DNA from: an uncultured Gammaproteobacteria bacterium
GTDB taxonomy: Bacteria > Pseudomonadota > Gammaproteobacteria > Pseudomonadales > Pseudohongiellaceae
NCBI GenBank assembly: GCA_937898685.1
Contig: CALEJT010000059.1
Location: 1 to 64,000, forward strand
DNA: 64,000 nt
Reading direction: 5' to 3'
Of the stretch, positions 35,199 through 43,047 are shown piece by piece. Positions within the stretch are counted from its first letter, which is position 1. Every line of letters begins with the position of its first letter. The translations under genes were made by a program, and so were the position numbers. The notes beneath the pieces are model-generated. The model did no database searches. It had not been told where the DNA came from and worked only from the letters and a program-made list of their open reading frames with translations.

Positions 35199-36302
35199 TT
35201 AGTAGATCACCACGGAGCGGATGCTCTCACCGCGATGCATCAGATCGAAGGCATCGTTGATCTTCTCGAGCGGCATGGTGTGCGTGATCAGCGGGTCGAT
35301 CTGGATGCGGTTTTCCATGTACCAGTCGACGACTTTCGGCACGTCGGTACGGCCGCGGGCGCCACCGAACGCGGTGCCGCGCCAGGAACGACCGGTCACC
35401 AGCTGGAACGGACGAGTGGAGATTTCCTGACCTGCACCGGCCACGCCGATGATGAAGCTCTGGCCCCAGCCCTTGTGCGTGCACTCGAGAGCCTGGCGCA
35501 TGACTTTGACGTTACCGATACATTCGAAGCTGTAGTCCACACCGCCAGTCATCTGCACGATGGTGTCGACCACGTTCTCCACGTCGTTCGGGTTGATGAA
35601 GTCGGTCATGCCGAACTGACGGGCGAGGGCTTCGCGTTTCGGGTTGAGGTCGACACCGATGATGCGGCTGGCACCGGCCAGCTTGGCGCCCTGGATCACG
35701 TTCAGACCGATGCCGCCCAGACCGAATACGGCCACGGTGGAGCCGATCTCGACTTTGGCCTGGAAAACTACGGCGCCCACGCCAGTCGTCACACCGCAAC
35801 CGATGTAGCAGATCTTGTCGAAGGGAGCGTCTTCACGGACTTTGGCCAGCGAGATTTCGGGCAGTACGGTGTAGTTGGAGAAGGTGGAGCAACCCATGTA
35901 GTGCAGGATGGGCTTGCCTTCGAAGGAGAAGCGGCTGGTGCCGTCCGGCATCACGCCGCGGCCCTGCGTGGCGCGCACTTTCTGACAGAGGTTGGTGCGC
36001 GGGTGCAGACAGTATTCGCACTCACGGCATTCGGCGGTGTAGAGCGGGATGACGTGGTCACCTTTCTTCAACGATTTCACGCCCGGGCCTACGTCGACGA
36101 CCACACCGGCACCTTCGTGGCCGAGGATGGCGGGGAATGCACCTTCCGGGTCGTCACCGCTCAGGGTGAACGCATCGGTATGGCAGACACCGGTGGCTTT
36201 GATTTCGACGAGTACTTCGCCTTCCTTCGGGCCTTCGACGTCGACTTCTACGATTTCGAGGGGCTTGCCGACGGAAAACGCGACTGCTGCACGTGATTTC
36301 AT
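35199..36302 (-). CDS. frmA: S-(hydroxymethyl)glutathione dehydrogenase (class III alcohol dehydrogenase)
   Basis: This 367-residue zinc MDR oxidises S-hydroxymethylglutathione with NAD+. The catalytic zinc Cys lies in ATGVCHTDAFTLSG and GHEGAGVV follows. The structural-zinc lobe is CRECEYCLHPRTNLC. The Rossmann motif VFGLGGIGLNVIQGAKLAGA is clear, and FGGARGRTDVPKVVDWYM is typical of class III. The ATG has GGAC about 6 nt upstream; a longer in-frame extension lacks support. It pairs with fghA for formaldehyde detoxification. No FrmR repressor gene is in view. Confidence 0.96.
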   Translation of the reverse strand: MKSRAAVAFSVGKPLEIVEVDVEGPKEGEVLVEIKATGVCHTDAFTLSGDDPEGAFPAILGHEGAGVVVDVGPGVKSLKKGDHVIPLYTAECRECEYCLHPRTNLCQKVRATQGRGVMPDGTSRFSFEGKPILHYMGCSTFSNYTVLPEISLAKVREDAPFDKICYIGCGVTTGVGAVVFQAKVEIGSTVAVFGLGGIGLNVIQGAKLAGASRIIGVDLNPKREALARQFGMTDFINPNDVENVVDTIVQMTGGVDYSFECIGNVKVMRQALECTHKGWGQSFIIGVAGAGQEISTRPFQLVTGRSWRGTAFGGARGRTDVPKVVDWYMENRIQIDPLITHTMPLEKINDAFDLMHRGESIRSVVIY

Positions 36303-36532
36303 GTGTTGGTCCTTTCTTGTAGGTTGGGTGTCGTGGGTGTGTTCGGTTGCCCGAGTTTTCGTGCTCGCCGTCCCCGGTCCTCTCTGAAAATAGCCATTGG
36401 GCGATGGCCCGCGGGGGTGGCAAAGTGCCGGCAACTATAGCGTCTTGCCGGAGGGATGGGTAGCCCGGTTCATGGCGATGGATCGGTCGATCCAACGACC
36501 GTGAGCGCCCTGTCCACAAGAGGGGCCTTCTG

Positions 36533-36538
36533 TATAAT
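36533..36538 (+). promoter_or_regulatory. Putative -10 box of the ferredoxin gene
   Basis: A perfect TATAAT lies 42 nt upstream of the ferredoxin ATG. The -35 region at the right distance (CTGTCC) matches poorly. Confidence 0.5.
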
Positions 36539-36579
36539 CGCCCGCTTGTTTTTTCGCGCTAGCTGACGAGGTAAGACTG

Positions 36580-36900
36580 ATGCCCCAGGTGAAGTTCGTG
36601 GAACACGATGGTTCCAGTTACGAGGTCGAGGTAAAAGCCGGGACCTCGGTGATGCAGGCAGCCGTGGACAACATGATCGACGGGATCGTCGGTGAATGCG
36701 GCGGTTCGTGCAGCTGCGCCACCTGTCATTGCTACGTCGACGAAGCCTGGGTCGGCAAATTGCCTGGGCCGAGCGGGATGGAGCGCGACATGCTCGAATG
36801 CGTACTCGAGCCGCGGGCGAACAGCCGCCTGAGCTGTCAGATCAAGGTGACCGAAGAGCTGGATGGCCTGGTGGTCCACCTGCCCGAGTCGCAGTTCTGA
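36580..36900 (+). CDS. 2Fe-2S ferredoxin, adrenodoxin/putidaredoxin type
   Basis: This 106-residue ferredoxin has cluster ligands Cys40, Cys46, Cys49 and Cys86 in the Cx5Cx2C...C spacing of vertebrate/bacterial adrenodoxin-type ferredoxins. AGTSVMQAAVDN at 20-31 and the acidic helix after the cluster (GPSGMERDMLECV) are typical and support docking to a P450 or Rieske-type oxygenase. No cognate reductase or P450 adjoins it. It appears to be a single-gene transcript. Confidence 0.92.
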   Translation: MPQVKFVEHDGSSYEVEVKAGTSVMQAAVDNMIDGIVGECGGSCSCATCHCYVDEAWVGKLPGPSGMERDMLECVLEPRANSRLSCQIKVTEELDGLVVHLPESQF

Positions 36901-37030
36901 GGGCTGGAATAATTTTTTTGTTCAAGGGAACTTTCTTCGCAACGGGCGACTCAAACCCTACGTGAACAGGTTTCTCCCCTGATGCACCTTTCCCCGATGG
37001 GATTGCTGATGAGTTTGTAGATGAGTCTGA

Positions 37031-37059
37031 AGCCCGGTCTGACCACCGGGCTTTTTTTT
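37031..37059 (+). terminator. Strong terminator downstream of the ferredoxin gene
   Basis: AGCCCGGT pairs with ACCGGGCT with a 6-nt loop followed by a run of about eight T residues. It is 130 nt past the ferredoxin stop codon, leaving a structured 3' region. Confidence 0.9.
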
Positions 37060-37128
37060 GCCTGCGATTCTTGCCTCTGCTTCGTCGGAGTGAGCCGTGT
37101 GTGCGGTTTCCATGCCCCACGCTTGCTC

Positions 37129-38100
37129 TCATGACTGGCGTCGTGCCCGGCGTTCGGAAGTGGATGTCGCTCTGCGCGGTGACTTGGGCGAGGACGAATC
37201 TTCCATGCGATCTCGCAGCTCCCGGATGGTGTCGATGAAGGCCCGCAGGGGCGCCGGCACGTGGCGATTGCCGGGAAAGTAGAGGCACAGCCCGGGGATC
37301 GGCGGGCACCAATCGTCCAACACCGTCACGAGCCGGCCGTCACGCAGGGCAGCTTGTGCGTAGAACTGCGGCACGTAGGCGATGCCCAAGCCCGCGATGG
37401 CGGCCTCCACCATCAGCCCGTTGTCGTTGAGGGTGAGTGTCCCGGGCACGTCGATCTCCAGCTCTTGTCCGTGCTTGCCGAACTCCCAGCGATAACGTTT
37501 GCCGCTGGGCAGGCGTTGCCGGATGCACTGATGTTGTGACAGTGCGTCCGGTACTGCGGGAGCAGGATGTGCCGCCAGATAGCTCGGCGCAGCCACGGCC
37601 AGGAAACGCAGCTCCGGCCCCAGAGGTACGGCGATCATGTCCTTGGGCACGGCTTCGCCGAGGCGGATGCCCGCATCGAAACCTTGCTCGATGATGTCTA
37701 CCAGACGGCCTTCGGCCACGAGATCCAGTTCGACACCGGGGTAGCGCGCGAGGAATTCCGGCACCACCGTGTGCAATAGCAACCGGATCGCCGCCTCGTT
37801 GCCGTTGATGCGCAATTGCCCCTGCAGCTTCCCGTGCGTGCCGGACACTTCTGCAACAGCCGCATCGAGCTCACCGAGCAGAGGAGCGATACGCCGCAGT
37901 AGCTGCTCCCCAGCCTCGGTCAGAGCCACGCTGCGGGTCGTTCGGTGCAGCAGGCGGGCGCCGACGTCGTCTTCCAAACCGCGAATGGCGTGGCTCAACG
38001 ACGAACGGGTCATCCCCAAGAGATCGGCCGCACGGCGGAAACTGCGGTGCTCGGCTACCGCCATGAAGGCTCTCAGCGTGGCCAGCGTCGGCTTGCTCAT
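37129..38100 (-). CDS. LysR-family transcriptional regulator
   Basis: This 323-residue protein has an N-terminal winged HTH (TLRAFMAVAEHRSFRRAADLLGMTRSSLSHAIRGLE) and a type 2 periplasmic-binding-protein-like effector domain (about 90-295). It matches the pattern of LysR proteins controlling an adjacent divergent dehydrogenase, with the subfamily phrases LLHRTTRSVALTEAG and QCIRQRLPSGKRYRWEF. The C-terminal 25 residues are Ser/Arg-rich. It is divergent from the short-chain dehydrogenase gene across 107 nt containing an inverted repeat. Confidence 0.93.
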   Translation of the reverse strand: MSKPTLATLRAFMAVAEHRSFRRAADLLGMTRSSLSHAIRGLEDDVGARLLHRTTRSVALTEAGEQLLRRIAPLLGELDAAVAEVSGTHGKLQGQLRINGNEAAIRLLLHTVVPEFLARYPGVELDLVAEGRLVDIIEQGFDAGIRLGEAVPKDMIAVPLGPELRFLAVAAPSYLAAHPAPAVPDALSQHQCIRQRLPSGKRYRWEFGKHGQELEIDVPGTLTLNDNGLMVEAAIAGLGIAYVPQFYAQAALRDGRLVTVLDDWCPPIPGLCLYFPGNRHVPAPLRAFIDTIRELRDRMEDSSSPKSPRRATSTSERRARRQS

Positions 38101-38130
38101 TGGTGTCTTTTATTCACCATGTCGTGCAAT

Positions 38131-38152
38131 TTGTTGGTTCTTATCATAACAA
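38131..38152. promoter_or_regulatory. Candidate LysR operator
   Basis: TTGTT and AACAA arms separated by 12 nt give a T-N-A type dyad at the centre of the divergent LysR/SDR intergenic region, where LysR regulators usually bind. Confidence 0.5.
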
Positions 38153-38207
38153 TGATCCAGCCCTAGCATCCCGTCTCGTCGTTCTTCCTTTTCGCGGGGT
38201 GCACATC

Positions 38208-39032
38208 ATGCGTAAGACTTGGCTCATCACGGGAACATCGGCCGGCCTGGGCCGCCTGATGACCGAACGTTTGCTGGAACGTGGTGACCGGGTCGTCGCG
38301 ACTCTGCGACGGCCGGGCACTTTGGCCGAGTTGCAGGCGCGACATGGGGATCGCTTGCAGGTCCTGATCCTCGACGTGACGGATACCCCGGCGCTCAGGC
38401 GTGTCGTCGCCGATGCTTTCGAGCGCGTGGGCCGCATCGACGTGGCGGTCAGCAATGCCGCCTATGGTCTCTTCGGGGCAGCGGAGGAGGCGAGTGATGC
38501 GCAGATCGAGCGGCAGATCGCCACCAACCTCGTTGGCTCGATCCAGTTCATCCGTGCCGTGCTGCCCCACATGCGCGCGCAAGGTGGTGGACGCATCGTC
38601 CAGGTGTCTTCAGAAGGCGGGCAGATCGCCTATCCCAGCTTCAGTCTCTATCACGCCACCAAGTGGGGCATCGAAGGCTTCGTCGAATCCGTGGCGCAGG
38701 AAGTCCGCCGGTTCGGCATCGAGCTCCTGCTGGTCGAGCCGGGCCCGACCGGAACCCGCTTTGTCGACGGCATGGACCGCACCCGTCCCTTGCTCGACTA
38801 CGAAGACACGCCCGCCGGTGAAGTGCGCCGTGCCGTGGCGTCGGGTGCCTTCGCGATCAAGGGCGACGCGGGTCGCACGGTCGATGCGATGATCGCCGCG
38901 GCCGACAGCGAAGCTCCCCCGTTCCGGCTTGCTCTGGGCAGTACTGCGTACGAGAACATCGTGCGGGAATTGTCGAAGCGACTCGATGCCGTTCGCGCGC
39001 AGCGCGACCTTGCGTATTCCGCGGATCGGTGA
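38208..39032 (+). CDS. Short-chain dehydrogenase/reductase
   Basis: This is a 274-residue classical SDR. The cofactor motif TGTSAGLG is near residue 8-15, NAAYG (NNAG-type) near 85, and the active-site triad is Ser in VQVSSEGG and YHATKWG (YxxxK). PGPTGTRFVDGM follows. Basic residues after beta-2 (TLRRP) favour NADP(H). The ATG is chosen over an in-frame upstream ATG because the GxxxGxG motif then starts at the usual distance. It is divergent from its likely LysR regulator. The substrate is unknown. Confidence 0.93.
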   Translation: MRKTWLITGTSAGLGRLMTERLLERGDRVVATLRRPGTLAELQARHGDRLQVLILDVTDTPALRRVVADAFERVGRIDVAVSNAAYGLFGAAEEASDAQIERQIATNLVGSIQFIRAVLPHMRAQGGGRIVQVSSEGGQIAYPSFSLYHATKWGIEGFVESVAQEVRRFGIELLLVEPGPTGTRFVDGMDRTRPLLDYEDTPAGEVRRAVASGAFAIKGDAGRTVDAMIAAADSEAPPFRLALGSTAYENIVRELSKRLDAVRAQRDLAYSADR

Positions 39033-39062
39033 GGCGAGAGCGTGGAACGGTGAGGGCGGTGC

Positions 39063-39626
39063 TCAGCGCAGGTCTTGCGGTGAATCGACGTCGCGCAGAA
39101 TTCCCGCATCGTCCACTTCGCAGGCCACGAGCGAAGAACTGTGGCGCTTGAAAAGAGTACGGGCGCCTTGGTCTCCCTGCGGCTTCATCAGTTCCGGGAA
39201 GAAGTCACTGCCGATGCCGACAGGGTTGCCGCGTTGCCCCTGGTAGTAGGGCACCACCAGCAGCTCAGGTGCGAGGCGTTGCTTGATCTGCGCATAGGTG
39301 CGTGTCTGCACCCAGGGCATGTCGCCGAGCGCCACCACCATCCCATCCCAATCTTCGATGTGGGGCAGGGCGGCGGCGAGGCTGTGGCCCAGACCGAGTG
39401 CCGCGTCGGTCGCGATCACGCAGGGCCAGTCGGCGTGGCGTTTGCGCAGGTCTTCGTCTTCTTCGCGCAGCACCAGTACGCGTTCACTGAAGGCGGGTGC
39501 GGCGGCGCGCAAGGTGTGCGTGAGCAAGGGTGTGCCATCGGGCAGCAGGGCGCGGCGCTTGTCGGCTCCGAAGCGGCGTCCGAAGCCAGCCGCCAACATC
39601 ACACAGCCGATGCGCGGTTGTCTCAT
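39063..39626 (-). CDS. MocA/MobA-like nucleotidyltransferase
   Basis: This 187-residue protein carries the NTP-transfer motif CVMLAAGFGRRFGADKRRALL at the N terminus and a middle MVVALGDMPWV metal/NTP-site segment, as in molybdenum cofactor cytidylyl- or guanylyltransferases (MocA/MobA) and related NTP transferases. It overlaps the XdhC-like gene by 4 nt, the usual pairing for maturation of xanthine-dehydrogenase-type or CO-dehydrogenase-type enzymes. No molybdenum hydroxylase gene is linked here. Confidence 0.87.
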   Translation of the reverse strand: MRQPRIGCVMLAAGFGRRFGADKRRALLPDGTPLLTHTLRAAAPAFSERVLVLREEDEDLRKRHADWPCVIATDAALGLGHSLAAALPHIEDWDGMVVALGDMPWVQTRTYAQIKQRLAPELLVVPYYQGQRGNPVGIGSDFFPELMKPQGDQGARTLFKRHSSSLVACEVDDAGILRDVDSPQDLR

Positions 39627-40594
39627 GTCGTACTCGGTACCTGCTGACGCAAAGGAGCGCGCAACTGGATCAGCTGCGCCAGGATGGCGATGGCGATTTC
39701 GGGCGGTGTCTTGCTACCCAGCTCGAGACCGACCGGTGCATGCAGACGCGCGAGTTGTTCTTCAGGAATGTCGAGCGCCAGCAAGCGTTCGCGGCGTTTC
39801 TCTGACGTGCGGGTCGACCCCATGGCGCCGACGTAGAAGGCGTCGGAGGGCAGCGCTTCCATCAATGCCATGTCGTCGATGCGTGGATCGTGGCAAAGCG
39901 CCACCACGGCCGTGTTCTGATCCAACTGCTTCGAGCGCAGCCAGTCATCGGGCATGGCGGCAACGATGGGGAAGTTCTTGTGCGGCGCGTTCTCCACCAA
40001 TTCCTTGCGTGGATCACACACCTCCACTTCGAAGTCCAGGGCCTGGGCCATGTCGGCCAGGTACCAGGCCACCTGCACGGCGCCGATCAGAAGCAGGCGG
40101 AAGAGCGGACCGTAGGTGTGATACATCACGCCGTTCGCCACGCGCAGCGGTGCATGACTTGTCGCAGGCGTGAGTTTCGCTGCGCCGGTTGCGATGTCCA
40201 CTTCGCGGCACACGAGCTCGCGCCGCGTCACTTTAGCGGCGAGCTCGGCATACAGGGGGGCCGCTTCCGGCGCGAGCGGCTCGATCAGCACTTCGAGACT
40301 GCCGCCACAGGGCAGGCCCAGCTTGAGCACGTCTTCGACCGCGACCCCGTAGCGCATGAGTGCAGGCTTGTCGGTGGCGAGTTCTCCTTTGAAGAGCGAT
40401 TCGCGCAGGTTGTCCTCGACACAACCACCCGAGAGCGAGCCCACGTAGCGACCATCTTCACAACAGGCAAGCAGCGAGCCGACCGGTCGCGGTGAGGAGC
40501 CAAAGGTTTCGGTGATGGTGCACAACCAGGCGCGTTTGCCCGCTCGCAACCAACTGACTAATTCGGAGAGCACCTGTTGATTCAGGCTGTTCAT
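39623..40594 (-). CDS. XdhC/CoxI-family molybdoenzyme maturation factor
   Basis: This 323-residue protein has the N-terminal XdhC_CoxI domain (CTITETFGSSPRPVGSLLA, GSLSGGCVE) and the C-terminal XdhC Rossmann domain (LLLIGAVQVAWYLADMA, DPRKELVE). The family inserts sulfurated molybdenum cofactor into xanthine-dehydrogenase-like enzymes. An ATG was chosen over an upstream TTG. The Rossmann motif has GAVQVA rather than GxGxxG, so nucleotide binding may be altered. Confidence 0.9.
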   Translation of the reverse strand: MNSLNQQVLSELVSWLRAGKRAWLCTITETFGSSPRPVGSLLACCEDGRYVGSLSGGCVEDNLRESLFKGELATDKPALMRYGVAVEDVLKLGLPCGGSLEVLIEPLAPEAAPLYAELAAKVTRRELVCREVDIATGAAKLTPATSHAPLRVANGVMYHTYGPLFRLLLIGAVQVAWYLADMAQALDFEVEVCDPRKELVENAPHKNFPIVAAMPDDWLRSKQLDQNTAVVALCHDPRIDDMALMEALPSDAFYVGAMGSTRTSEKRRERLLALDIPEEQLARLHAPVGLELGSKTPPEIAIAILAQLIQLRAPLRQQVPSTT

Positions 40595-40677
40595 GCAATT
40601 CTTCTGCGCCTCGGCCAAATCTTCAAAGGTGGCCGATTATAGGAAGTAAAAGCGCGGAGGGGGACCGTAGCGGTGGG

Positions 40678-40703
40678 GCGGACCAGCCGGCAAGCTGGTC
40701 CGC
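40678..40703 (-). terminator. Hairpin downstream of phoH
   Basis: A perfect 10-bp stem (GCGGACCAGC and its complement, 6-nt loop) lies 21 nt past the phoH stop, between phoH and the XdhC gene. No T run follows immediately, so function as a terminator is likely but unproven. Confidence 0.5.
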
Positions 40704-40723
40704 GCGGTTTACTCAGAGGAGGT

Positions 40724-41551
40724 TCAGGCTTCGTAGCGGTCCATGATGGCGCGCACGAGGCCGCTGCGCACGATGTCGTCACGCTCGAACTCGTGGATGT
40801 ACACGCCCGGCAGGCCACGCACGCGTTCGAGTGCATCGGCCAGACCGTTGGGGCCGCGGATGTCGCTTTGGCGGATGTCGCCGTTGATCACGACCTTGGA
40901 GTTCTCACCGATGCGGGTGAGGAACATCTTCATCTGCGTGGGCGTGGTGTTCTGCGCTTCGTCGAGGATGACGAAGGTGTTGTTGTTGAAGGTCTTGCCG
41001 CGCATGTAGGCGAGCGGTGCACCGACGATGCGACCATGCCGCAAACAATAGTCGACCACACCGGGGCCGAGACGTTCGTTGAGAATGTCGCGGAAGGCAT
41101 CGATGTAGACGGCGTATTTGTCTTCGAGCTCACCAGGCAAGAATCCGAGATTTTCACCAGCTTCCACTGCGGGGCGCGTGAGGATGATGCGCTCGATGCG
41201 GCCCGATTCCAGTGCTTCTGCGGCGAGTGCGCCGGCGCAATAGGATTTGCCGGTGCCGGCGGGGCCGATGCCGAAGGTCAGGCAGTGATTCTTGATGGCG
41301 TCGATGTAGCGCTGTTGCGCTGGAGTACGAGCGGTGAGAGGACTTTTGATGCGGTGGGGAGCGTAGGCCGTTGCGAGTTGGGCGCTACGGGCGCTGAGAT
41401 CGACGATGTTGCTGTTGTCTTCGTAGGAGCGGCGTTTGCCGCGGGATCTCGAGTCTTTACTGCGTTTACTGTCGTTGAACTTGCTGTCGTAAGAGTGACC
41501 GTCATGCTCGCAGGAATACTTCTGACGCTTGACGTGGGCTCTCTTTGCCAT
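40724..41551 (-). CDS. PhoH-family ATPase
   Basis: This 275-residue protein has a P-loop with Walker A GPAGTGKSYCAGALAA and Walker B FVILDEAQNTTP, plus GDIRQSDIRG as a sensor. The N-terminal 60 residues are basic and low-complexity (KRAHVKRQKYS, SKRSKDSRSRGKRRS), probably RNA-binding. GGAGG fixes the ATG. PhoH proteins have proposed RNA-helicase or ribonuclease roles. This gene resembles the shorter E. coli PhoH rather than YbeZ. It is divergent from hisA-like across 469 nt. Confidence 0.9.
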   Translation of the reverse strand: MAKRAHVKRQKYSCEHDGHSYDSKFNDSKRSKDSRSRGKRRSYEDNSNIVDLSARSAQLATAYAPHRIKSPLTARTPAQQRYIDAIKNHCLTFGIGPAGTGKSYCAGALAAEALESGRIERIILTRPAVEAGENLGFLPGELEDKYAVYIDAFRDILNERLGPGVVDYCLRHGRIVGAPLAYMRGKTFNNNTFVILDEAQNTTPTQMKMFLTRIGENSKVVINGDIRQSDIRGPNGLADALERVRGLPGVYIHEFERDDIVRSGLVRAIMDRYEA

Positions 41552-42020
41552 ATGACTGCCTCCGCTGAGTAAACCAAAGTTCGTAATGCGACCTGCGGGG
41601 CCTGCCTCGAACGTGCTCGACACGACGACCACTGTGTCGTACCTGGGCTTGATCGGGGAAGGAAGGGCTTTTTATCGGGGGGCGGCTACCCTCCCAGCAG
41701 CGTTGCTGCTTGCAGTGGGTATCCTATGGAGGCGCGGCTCTCTCACTCTGCGTCAGCGTCCTTGTGAATGCGGAACGGAACTGCTGCAGACGTCGGAACC
41801 GGGGCGTGCTGATACATTGAACTCGCACTGGTTGCCTTGAGTTGTGGGGCAGTCTGCCACAGGGAAATCGGTCAAGCAATGCGCGAATCGCTTCTTTTCC
41901 TTTCATCAGCGGAAGCGTCATCACTGTGTGAATCAATTGGTGCGACACGCACCAAGAAAGGACTGCTCTGACAACTTGCGCTATCCTTGCGCCTCTTTCT
42001 TTTCAGCGTTCAATATCTTC
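41552..42020. other. Divergent gap between phoH and the hisA-like gene
   Basis: In 469 nt no coding sequence has a believable start. A small 6-bp hairpin (CGACAC/GTGTCG near 41618-41639) and AGCAGC/GCTGCT inverted repeats near 41700 are visible but not diagnostic. Promoters for both flanking genes should lie here. Confidence 0.45.
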
Positions 42021-42785
42021 ATGCGTTTTCGTCCTTGTATCGATCTGCACAACGGCAAGGTGGTGCAGATCGTCGGTGGCTCGCTCAACGAGCAGTCGGC
42101 TTCCAGCTTGCGTACCAACTTCGTCAGCACGCGCGCGCCTGCGGATTACGCGCAGCTTTATCGCGATGCCAGCTTGCCCGGTGGTCATGTGATTTCACTT
42201 GGTTCCGGCAATCAGGAGGCCGCACTCGAAGCATTGCGTGCGTGGCCGGGCGGGATGCAATACGGTGGCGGGGTCAATCCCGACAATGCCGTGAGCTATC
42301 TCGATGCGGGTGCCAGTCATGTGATCGTCACGTCCTACGTATTCAGTGGTGGTCGCATCGATGAGGAGCGTTTGGCGCAGTTGGTGCAACGTGTGGGACG
42401 TGAGCATCTGGTGCTCGATCTGAGCTGCCGTAAACGCGATGGCCATTACTATGTGGTCACCGATCGTTGGCAGAAGTTCACCGAGCAGCGGGTCGATGCC
42501 GCGCTACTGGGGCGTTTGGCCGACAGTTGTGCGGAGTTCCTCGTGCATGGCGTGGACGTGGAGGGCTTGAAGCAAGGCATCGAGGAGGAACTGATCGTTC
42601 TACTTGGTGAATATAGTCCTTTGCCCGTGACCTATGCCGGTGGCGTGAGCCGTCTTTCCGATCTCGATCGTGTCCACCAACTCGGCAAGGGTCGCGTCGA
42701 CCTCACCATCGGCAGTGCGCTCGACATCTTCGGTGGTGATGTCGCTTTCGAAGATGTGTTGGCCTGGCAGCGGGCACATTCGTAA
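42021..42785 (+). CDS. Eukaryotic-type phosphoribosylformimino-AICAR-P isomerase (HisA/HIS6)
   Basis: This 254-residue TIM-barrel enzyme interconverts ProFAR and PRFAR in histidine synthesis. The sequence is not the usual bacterial HisA: it has FRPCIDLHNGKVVQIVGG, PGGHVISLGSGN, WPGGMQYGGGVN, LDAGASHVIVTSYVF, RWQKFT, EFLVHGVDVEGL, VTYAGGVSRLSDLDR and DLTIGSALDIFGG. These match the fungal/plant-type HisA family as I recall it. The ATG leaves a 254-residue protein, normal for the family. No his operon or hisF is adjacent; it stands alone after phoH. The native bacterial HisA may be elsewhere, or this may replace it. Confidence 0.88.
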   Translation: MRFRPCIDLHNGKVVQIVGGSLNEQSASSLRTNFVSTRAPADYAQLYRDASLPGGHVISLGSGNQEAALEALRAWPGGMQYGGGVNPDNAVSYLDAGASHVIVTSYVFSGGRIDEERLAQLVQRVGREHLVLDLSCRKRDGHYYVVTDRWQKFTEQRVDAALLGRLADSCAEFLVHGVDVEGLKQGIEEELIVLLGEYSPLPVTYAGGVSRLSDLDRVHQLGKGRVDLTIGSALDIFGGDVAFEDVLAWQRAHS

Positions 42786-43047
42786 GTGATCAGCGCAGCG
42801 GTGTCCGAGATCGAAAGCGGGGCTTGCGCAAGACTCTGCCGCCCGGTGGCTGCCGGGAACGCCGTGAATGCATCCCTGTAGGCTTGCTCGCCACCGCTCC
42901 TCACCGCGATCCTGCCGCTGCTCCTCGATAGGGTTTGGTTGACAGACTCACCTAGCCTGCAAAGGCCGAAACGCAACTTTCCACGGCGTTCGATTCGCCC
43001 GCAACCTACGCAAGGCTCCGAGCCCTGGGTCAAGCGAATGCGCGCCT

